Of a DNA stretch of 11,529 nucleotides, positions 7,288-11,529 are shown piece after piece. The DNA lies in contig CBEUVQ010000052.1 of the NCBI GenBank assembly GCA_965546615.1, positions 1-11,529 of the forward strand, in the 5' to 3' direction. Under the pieces are notes generated by a model that was given only the letters and a program-made list of their open reading frames with translations, was not told the DNA's origin and made no database searches. Every line of letters starts with the position of its first letter. Within the stretch, counting starts at the first letter, position 1. Source of the DNA: CBEUVQ01 sp965546615 (GTDB lineage: Bacteria > Bacillota > Desulfotomaculia > Desulfotomaculales > Desulfohalotomaculaceae). The position numbers and the translations under genes were made by a program.

Positions 7288-8229
7288 TTATCTCACGCAG
7301 CAAGACGACGGCTGCCCCTGCAGCACTTTGCTTATTTCTTTTGCCACCAATACCGAAGTACGCACCTGCGCTTCCTCGGTAAGGCCGGCAATATGCGGAC
7401 TTAGAATAATATTATCCAGTTCCGCCAGCGGCGATCCGGTCGGCGGTTCCACAGCCAATACATCTAAAGCAGCACCGGCAATTTGACCGGTTTTCAGCGC
7501 CTCATAAAGAGCATTTTCATCGATGATACCACCACGAGCGGTATTGATTATGCAAGCAGTTGGTTTCATCATGTCGATTTTTTCTTTGTCAATAAGATTA
7601 CGGGTTTGATTATTCAACGGCAAATGCAGGCTGATGAAATCAGACTCCGAAAGAACTCTATCTAAAGTTGTCAGTTCAACGCCAAACTCGGTACAAGCAG
7701 TTTCATACGGCGGCAAAAACGGATCAAAACCAATTATTTTCATGCCAAAAGCTTTTGCTCTGGCCGCCAACCGACTGCTAATTTCTCCGACGCCGACCAG
7801 ACCTAAAGTCTTTCCGTACAATTCCGTTAATGTAAACTGCTTACGATTCCAACCACCTTTTTTAACATCTTCAGTGGCTTTGTCCAGCTGACGCGCAAAA
7901 GCAAACATAGCGGCAAAAACATATTCCGCAACCGAAATTGCGTTGCAATTCCGCGCAAAAACTACATTAATCCCCGCTTCTTTGCAGGCAGCAACATCGA
8001 TATTATCCAAACCAACGCCCAACCTGCCTACTGCCTTTAATTTAGTCGCTGCAGCCAAAAGTTCTTTTGTTACTTTAGTTTGATTCCGGACAATTAACGC
8101 ATCTGCATCCGCCACTGTCTCTGAAAGGTTACCAGATTTCCACAGATCAGGATCATAAACTACTTCCCCCAGGCCGTTTAAAATTTCGATACCTTCCGGC
8201 CAAATCAGCTCAGTCACCACGATTTTCAT
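7288..8229 (-). CDS. slcC: (S)-sulfolactate dehydrogenase, D-isomer 2-hydroxyacid dehydrogenase family
   Basis: This 313-aa NAD-dependent 2-hydroxyacid dehydrogenase probably oxidises (S)-sulfolactate to 3-sulfopyruvate. The catalytic Arg-Glu-His set is present: R232 in NTARGG, E261 in AVEPP and H279 in LSPHIAG. The Rossmann loop reads GVGEIS (146-151), with Ser where the third Gly usually stands. D169 in GFDPF is the NAD-type acidic residue. The pairing with comC is the hallmark of the two-dehydrogenase racemisation route described in sulfolactate degraders. Three starts compete (GTG 8238, ATG 8232, ATG 8229); 8229 gives the best 6-nt spacing from GAGGTG. It heads the four-gene operon behind promoter 8325-8353 and its operator. 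A phosphoglycerate-dehydrogenase-like activity is the main alternative. Confidence 0.85.
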   Translation of the reverse strand: MKIVVTELIWPEGIEILNGLGEVVYDPDLWKSGNLSETVADADALIVRNQTKVTKELLAAATKLKAVGRLGVGLDNIDVAACKEAGINVVFARNCNAISVAEYVFAAMFAFARQLDKATEDVKKGGWNRKQFTLTELYGKTLGLVGVGEISSRLAARAKAFGMKIIGFDPFLPPYETACTEFGVELTTLDRVLSESDFISLHLPLNNQTRNLIDKEKIDMMKPTACIINTARGGIIDENALYEALKTGQIAGAALDVLAVEPPTGSPLAELDNIILSPHIAGLTEEAQVRTSVLVAKEISKVLQGQPSSCCVR

Positions 8230-8289
8230 CATTATCACCTCTAAATTTGGCTAATGTTCTAACAAGAACAATTCGGCTGCATAGATGTC

Positions 8290-8308
8290 ATAGGTATGTG
8301 GTAATACC
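8290..8308 (-). promoter_or_regulatory. GntR operator copy 3, before slcC-comC-suyAB
   Basis: It shares the full 19-nt block with copies 1 and 2, with core GGTAATACC at 8300-8308. This copy also reads as an outer inverted repeat, AGGTAT-N6-ATACCT. It lies 16 nt downstream of the -10 box and about 60 nt before slcC. Confidence 0.8.
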
Positions 8309-8324
8309 TTGTATGTATATTTTT

Positions 8325-8353
8325 ATTGTAATTGGTTATGCAGTAAGTGTCAA
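8325..8353 (-). promoter_or_regulatory. slcC-comC-suyA1-suyB1 promoter
   Basis: On the minus strand TTGACA (8348-8353), a 17-nt spacer and TACAAT (8325-8330) form a near-consensus SigA promoter. The predicted start is near 8318. Confidence 0.8.
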
Positions 8354-8420
8354 CAGGTTTTAGTTAATTTTGTAAACATATCCGCTAAAAGCTGCAAAAC
8401 CGACTGCCGACACTTTCAAT

Positions 8421-8458
8421 ATTATAAACGAGCCTATAATATAGGCCCGTTTTATAAT
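8421..8458. terminator. Terminator after suyB2
   Basis: The stem pairs AAACG/CGTTT and GCCTAT/ATAGGC around an AAT loop, with one A-C mismatch. AT-rich arms extend it (ATTATA/TATAAT with one bulged T). It starts 18 nt past the suyB2 stop and separates the suyA2B2 unit from the slcC promoter. The U-tract is short, so termination is probable but may leak. Confidence 0.7.
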
Positions 8459-8475
8459 ATGAATATTTAACATCA

Positions 8476-9636
8476 CTAAGCACTGGGGTAAAGTTTTGTC
8501 ATCACAAACTCTTTGTGGCCTAAAATTTCTGCATTCATCATCCTGCCGTTGCAGGCGCGAATCATCATATCTAACAGCAAATCTCCCGCACTTTCTAAAT
8601 CCATTTCCCGGCGCAGCAGTCCGGAAAGGTCAACGTCAATATGTTCTGCCATAGTTGCTACCGTAATTGGGTTTGCACTTAGTTTAACAACCGGCATCAC
8701 CGGGTTTCCGACAATGTTCCCCTGCCCTGTCGGGAATAAATGCACTACCGAACCGGCCGCAGCACAAAGGGTTAACATTTCTGCAGCTGCTGACGATGAA
8801 TTCATAAAATGCAGTCCGGGCCCCTTCGGAGCTTCTGCTTCTTTTAGTGCACTTTTAACGGGAACTTTCTTACCGATTTTTTGAATATTGCCCAAAGCTT
8901 TTTCTTCAATTGTAGTTAAACCACCGGCAATGTTACCCTGCGTTGGCTGCGAACCGAGCAGATCAACTCCTTGATCTTCAATCAGCTTCATATAATCGGC
9001 ATGCATCTTATTGAATTTTGCTCTTTCGGCATCGCTGTCAAAACGCGCGGCAACAATATCTTCTCCACCGGTTAATTCCGATGTTTCCCCAAAGATAACT
9101 GTTGCCCCCCATTCCACCATCCTGGTTGTAACTACACCAACTGTTGGGTTGGCTGCTAAACCGGAAGTGGTATCAGACTCTCCACACTTAACACTCATAG
9201 TAATATCCGCAATACTGCATTCTTCACGTCTCAGCTCGGTGGCATATTGAACAAATTCATGCGCTTTACGCGCTGCTGCTTCTATAGTTTTGTACTGACC
9301 GTTGCGCTCAATTGCAAACCCTGCCACCGGCTTACCCGTTTTGGCAATACCTTCTACCACTTTATTAGTCCAGTTGGGTTCAATTCCAATAACAACACAG
9401 GCTGCAATGTTAGGGTTCGCTCCTGTACCGATGACAGTGCGGAAGAACAGCTCTAAATCTTCACCAAACTGCAGGCGCCCATAAGAATGGGGCAGCGCAA
9501 TTGTTCCTTCAACTATTTTTGCTACGCTTTCAACAGCAGCATTAGAGATATCATCTAATGCTAAAACAGCAACATAATTTCTGACACCGACACGCCCGTT
9601 TTCTCTTTTATATCCGTAAATTGTTGGTGCTGCCAT
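8476..9636 (-). CDS. suyB: (R)-sulfolactate sulfo-lyase-like large subunit, copy 2
   Basis: This second UxaA-family large subunit has exactly the same length as copy 1 (386 aa) and aligns with it without gaps. It keeps every family block: GYKRENGRVGVRN, PHSYGRLQFGEDL, KCGESDTTSG, the NIAGG...GNIQK stretch and FPTGQGNIVGNP. Residues near those blocks differ from copy 1: NPTVGVVTTR against NPSIGNMVDR, and MNSSSAAAEMLTLCAAAGS against MDTSSAAAEAITLWGAGGS. Nucleotide identity is clearly lower than protein identity, so this is an old duplication or a separate acquisition. ATG at 9636 is chosen over an in-frame GTG (9645) because GAGGTGG lies 5 nt before it. It may act on sulfolactate under other conditions or on a related substrate. 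Confidence 0.82.
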   Translation of the reverse strand: MAAPTIYGYKRENGRVGVRNYVAVLALDDISNAAVESVAKIVEGTIALPHSYGRLQFGEDLELFFRTVIGTGANPNIAACVVIGIEPNWTNKVVEGIAKTGKPVAGFAIERNGQYKTIEAAARKAHEFVQYATELRREECSIADITMSVKCGESDTTSGLAANPTVGVVTTRMVEWGATVIFGETSELTGGEDIVAARFDSDAERAKFNKMHADYMKLIEDQGVDLLGSQPTQGNIAGGLTTIEEKALGNIQKIGKKVPVKSALKEAEAPKGPGLHFMNSSSAAAEMLTLCAAAGSVVHLFPTGQGNIVGNPVMPVVKLSANPITVATMAEHIDVDLSGLLRREMDLESAGDLLLDMMIRACNGRMMNAEILGHKEFVMTKLYPSA

Positions 9637-9638
9637 AA

Positions 9639-9923
9639 TTACCACCTCATTGTTTTAAGATTTTGTGTATGTACATGCTCACCCTGCTTAATATCTTGGG
9701 TGGCCTGCCCAATCACCACATTGTACTTCAACACTTTGCTTCCCTTAGAAATATCATTTAAAGCAATTTTATGCCCTAACGGAATATCGCCGGTTGATTT
9801 TATAGCAATTTCTTCGTCATCCTCCATCAGCCAGCCGTTAACATTCTCTCCTGCTTTGATATCTACAACCGCCACCCCTACATTATCTTCTTTTTCATGT
9901 ACAAAAAAATGTGTCTGTGCCAT
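9639..9923 (-). CDS. suyA: (R)-sulfolactate sulfo-lyase-like small subunit, copy 2
   Basis: This 94-aa SAF-domain small subunit is closely similar to copy 1, with HEKEDNVGVAVVDI, PLGHKIAL and GEHVHTQNLKTMRW. The reading frame is open 13 codons further upstream, but ATG at 9923 is preferred. It aligns with the start of copy 1 and has GGAGGAGG about 10 nt upstream. Its stop lies 2 nt before the suyB2 ATG, and the last codons of suyA2 form the suyB2 ribosome site, so the pair is coupled. It has its own promoter with a distinct inverted repeat instead of the GGTANTACC operator. Confidence 0.85.
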   Translation of the reverse strand: MAQTHFFVHEKEDNVGVAVVDIKAGENVNGWLMEDDEEIAIKSTGDIPLGHKIALNDISKGSKVLKYNVVIGQATQDIKQGEHVHTQNLKTMRW

Positions 9924-9985
9924 TAAATTTTGGCCCTCCTCCCATAGTTTTCTTACAGCCATTATTATTCTGAAACGATTGACAA

Positions 9986-10015
9986 TCTATACCAAGGAAA
10001 TTTTGGTATTTTCAA
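9986..10015 (-). promoter_or_regulatory. suyA2B2 promoter with an operator-like repeat in its spacer
   Basis: On the minus strand TTGAAA (10010-10015), an 18-nt spacer and TATAGA (9986-9991) form a plausible promoter starting near 9979. The perfect inverted repeat ATACCAA-N7-TTGGTAT at 9989-10009 fills the spacer and touches the -10 box. A regulator bound here would act directly on polymerase. Confidence 0.6.
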
Positions 10016-10049
10016 GCATCGCATTGTTCATGCTTAATAATCAAACAGC

Positions 10050-10079
10050 AAACAGCCCTCCCGAAAGGAAGGGCTGTTT
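10050..10079 (-). terminator. Terminator after the cysteine-rich gene
   Basis: A perfect 10-bp stem AAACAGCCCT/AGGGCTGTTT, extended by CC/GG with one bulged A, encloses a CGAAA loop. It starts 15 nt past the gene's stop on the minus strand. GCTGTTT is duplicated on its 3' side, which permits an alternative longer pairing. A moderately T-rich sequence follows. Confidence 0.75.
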
Positions 10080-10094
10080 GATTATGTTAATTTT

Positions 10095-10541
10095 TTATTT
10101 TGCAATTAAAGCCTTGGCTAAAATTTCAGCCAATTCAGGGTTCTGGTTTTTTATTTGTGCCAAGTACATAAATACACTGCCGGGATATTCTAATTGTTCT
10201 TGTAAAACCGCGCTTTCCAAGGAATTGCGCACCAGCGAAATAACGCAATCTGAGCTGTGATTTTCCCGACACTCACGGCACTGTTTGCATGTTTCCGCCA
10301 GTGCCGCCGCCACCGATTCAGAGTAATAAGGTTTAAAATCACCGGTAGGAATTAACTTATGAGCTCCCGGGATGTCTAAAATACCCTTTTGCATAGCAAA
10401 CCGCAGCACCTTCTTGCTAAAGCCGACTAAGCAGGTTGCCTCTTTGCAGTTGTCGGTATTGTGATTATCGCAGTCGCTGCACAGCAAATCCAGCTTTGTC
10501 AACATCAATCCTAAATTGACATCATTAACAACTTCAGCCAT
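10095..10541 (-). CDS. Unrecognised cysteine-rich protein next to the sulfite reductase
   Basis: I do not recognise this 148-aa soluble protein. Eight cysteines fall in two groups: C21-C24-C32-C37 and C85-C88-C91-C99. Both contain C-x2-C-x7-C (21/24/32 and 88/91/99) with a His between the last two cysteines (H27, H95), which suggests an internally repeated metal or Fe-S site. The C-terminal 50 residues are predicted helical, with no membrane segment or signal peptide. ATG at 10541 is chosen because GGAGG lies 6 nt upstream; the in-frame ATG at 10547 abuts that site. It follows the sulfite reductase gene by 66 nt on the same strand and a terminator comes after it. A role as electron donor, maturation factor or sensor for that enzyme is inference. 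Confidence 0.8.
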   Translation of the reverse strand: MAEVVNDVNLGLMLTKLDLLCSDCDNHNTDNCKEATCLVGFSKKVLRFAMQKGILDIPGAHKLIPTGDFKPYYSESVAAALAETCKQCRECRENHSSDCVISLVRNSLESAVLQEQLEYPGSVFMYLAQIKNQNPELAEILAKALIAK

Positions 10542-10607
10542 GTACATCCTCCTTTACTTATCAACTAACAGTTAACAGAACGCATCCGGCCGCTTGCTGC
10601 TTCAGCT

Positions 10608-11330
10608 TTATTCATCAGATGATAAAAAGCTGGCAAATTCTTCGTCAACACCAAGTTCCGCTTCTCCAGCAAAGCTTTCGGCAGGTGGAATAAATTGATC
10701 AATGCCAACACGCTCAATGGTACCGCACAACCGTTCATGGGGCTGAGCCAGTTGGATATATTTTTCTAACACATAATCCAGTACCGCAGCCACTTTATCC
10801 CCGGGCACTTCTTCCGCCACAACCTGCCCGTGAATGGGTCGGGAAGTGGAACCGCGCCCACCAATCACTATCTTAAATAAATCTCTGCCGGTAGCAACCA
10901 CACCAAAATCCGCACAGTAAGGTTCGGTACAGCCGCGCGCACATCCGGCAGTAGAAATTTTAAAATCTTTTGGTGTTGATCTGCCCATATACCGTTCTTC
11001 TAACTTGATTCCCAAACTCAAAGCATCGCCAATCATCCGCGGACACAACCCTTCCCCGCCGGAACAGACTTTCACACTGCGCACCGCACTGCCAAAAGGT
11101 GATACCATCAAATTTAATTTTTCTGCAGCTTCTACCAAAGCATTGATTTTATCTTCCGCTAATAATACAACCAGAGTCTGCCTGGTACCGCATTTTATCC
11201 GCCACGCACCAAGCTCGGAAGCAGCCTTCGCTAAACCGGCCAACTGATCAACTGTTAATATTCCGCCCGGTGCAGAAATATTAACGGCAAACAAACCATT
11301 CCTTTGCTGTTGAAAAATACCTTTCCCCAC
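10608..11330 (-). CDS. Small single-domain sirohaem/[4Fe-4S] sulfite (or nitrite) reductase
   Basis: This 240-aa protein carries one ferredoxin-like half-domain (about 10-80, with CGTRQTLVV at 47-55) and the sirohaem/[4Fe-4S] half-domain. Cluster cysteines are C89 and C96, then C130 and C134 in TAGCARGC, with a further C139. The first pair is spaced C-x6-C, where most of the family has C-x5-C. The size matches low-molecular-weight assimilatory-type sulfite reductases of anaerobes, not the large SiR/NirA or DsrAB. It probably reduces sulfite to sulfide by six electrons, using sulfite freed by SuyAB; nitrite is possible. GTG start, with GAGGTGA 6 nt upstream. The acidic C-terminal tail (about 205-240) has no evident domain. 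Confidence 0.85.
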   Translation of the reverse strand: MGKGIFQQQRNGLFAVNISAPGGILTVDQLAGLAKAASELGAWRIKCGTRQTLVVLLAEDKINALVEAAEKLNLMVSPFGSAVRSVKVCSGGEGLCPRMIGDALSLGIKLEERYMGRSTPKDFKISTAGCARGCTEPYCADFGVVATGRDLFKIVIGGRGSTSRPIHGQVVAEEVPGDKVAAVLDYVLEKYIQLAQPHERLCGTIERVGIDQFIPPAESFAGEAELGVDEEFASFLSSDE

Positions 11331-11358
11331 AGTATATCACCTCAAAATAATTATTTGC

Positions 11359-11388
11359 ATTATATTGACACCGCTTAGTTTAAACTAA
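11359..11388 (-). promoter_or_regulatory. Promoter and 14-bp palindrome before the sulfite reductase gene
   Basis: A consensus -10 TATAAT lies at 11359-11364 on the minus strand, 28 nt before the GTG start. The -35 region is poor. The perfect 14-bp palindrome TTAGTTTAAACTAA (11375-11388) covers the place where the -35 box should be. This is a typical activator or repressor position, and no cognate regulator is visible in the window. Confidence 0.5.
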
Positions 11389-11392
11389 ATCA

Positions 11393-11430
11393 ACCACAGT
11401 TTTTACGGCTGTGCCGTTATAAACTGCGGT
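11393..11430. repeat. Imperfect inverted repeat upstream of the sulfite reductase promoter
   Basis: Nested arms ACC/GGT, CAGTTT/AAACTG and ACGGC/GCCGT close on a TGT loop, broken by one mismatch and a small TT/TAT internal loop. No U-tract follows on the minus strand. It lies between the tRNA terminator and the promoter region and may be a DNA-level site or a backup transcription stop. Confidence 0.5.
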
Positions 11431-11443
11431 GTATAATTCGCAA

Positions 11444-11474
11444 TAAAAAAAGCCGACTTTAAATAAGGCGGCTT
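11444..11474 (-). terminator. Terminator of the tRNA-Gly transcript
   Basis: On the minus strand AAGCCG/CGGCTT, one mismatch, then CTT/AAG close an ATTTA loop. Seven T residues follow. It begins 8 nt past the tRNA CCA end. Confidence 0.8.
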
Positions 11475-11482
11475 AAAATAAA

Positions 11483-11529
11483 TGGAGCGGGTGATGGGAA
11501 TCGAACCCACGTACCCGGCTTGGAAGGCC
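11483..11529 (-). tRNA. tRNA-Gly (anticodon TCC), cut by the right edge
   Basis: The visible 47 nt are the 3' part of a tRNA on the minus strand. They comprise the end of the anticodon stem, the anticodon loop CTTCCAA with TCC at 11522-11524, and the T-arm GTGGG-TTCGATT-CCCAT. The acceptor strand CACCCGC, T discriminator and an encoded CCA at 11483-11485 follow. The sequence is typical of bacterial glycine tRNAs; the D-arm and 5' acceptor strand lie outside the window. Confidence 0.93.

Noticed and set aside
1..8353. Dispersed mobile or REP-type repeat, because the same 19-nt block occurs three times
   Set aside because: Each copy sits at a fixed distance from a promoter with the same orientation to its transcript, which fits an operator; no transposase or target duplication is seen.
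9700..10260. A 186-codon open frame on the plus strand across suyA2 and the 3' end of the cysteine-rich gene
   Set aside because: It is antisense to two supported genes, runs through a terminator hairpin and a promoter, and its product looks like a random reverse-strand translation.
11365..11393. Plus-strand promoter beginning with TTGACA at 11365-11370
   Set aside because: No acceptable -10 box lies 16-18 nt downstream, and no plus-strand gene follows; it would run into the tRNA gene.
1..11529. CRISPR array, insertion sequence, prophage or integration site at the tRNA
   Set aside because: No repeat-spacer pattern, transposase, integrase or phage gene was found, and the tRNA 3' end is not repeated elsewhere in the window.

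Overview
The window looks like a piece of an anaerobic Bacillota (clostridial-type) chromosome. Signs are the modest GC content, strong AGGAGG-like ribosome binding sites with several GTG/TTG starts, SigA-type TTGACA-N17-TAnAAT promoters, a Gram-positive-style lipoprotein binding protein, and a small sulfite reductase of the kind found in anaerobes. The genus cannot be named from the sequence. The theme is uptake and cleavage of the C3 sulfonate 3-sulfolactate, followed by handling of the released sulfite.

Layout, left to right. Positions 1-74 hold a promoter and operator that fire leftward out of the window, so a further regulon gene is predicted beyond the left edge. Positions 270-3314 (minus strand) encode a TctCAB tripartite tricarboxylate-type transporter. 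A 468-bp divergent control region (3315-3782) separates it from gntR (3783-4496, plus strand), a FadR-type regulator with a metal-binding FCD domain. Two strong hairpins lie between gntR and the convergent operon slcC-comC-suyA1-suyB1 (8229 to 4654, minus). This operon encodes two opposite-type sulfolactate dehydrogenases and a two-subunit sulfolactate sulfo-lyase. Next comes a second, diverged suyAB pair (9923 to 8476, minus) with its own promoter. Then comes a minus-strand pair (11330 to 10095) encoding a small sirohaem/[4Fe-4S] sulfite reductase and an unrecognised 148-aa cysteine-rich protein. The right edge cuts a tRNA-Gly(TCC) gene.

Working model, inferred from family knowledge. TctCAB imports sulfolactate. 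SlcC oxidises (S)-sulfolactate to 3-sulfopyruvate and ComC reduces it to (R)-sulfolactate. SuyAB splits (R)-sulfolactate into pyruvate and sulfite. The small sulfite reductase, perhaps with the cysteine-rich protein as partner, disposes of or uses the sulfite. No sulfite exporter is visible.

The clearest non-coding signal is a regulon. Four copies of a GGTANTACC operator, three of them embedded in a shared 19-nt block, each lie 10-17 nt downstream of a predicted -10 box. They sit before gntR, tctCAB, slcC and the off-window transcript. The second suyAB pair and the sulfite reductase operon lack this operator and carry different palindromes.
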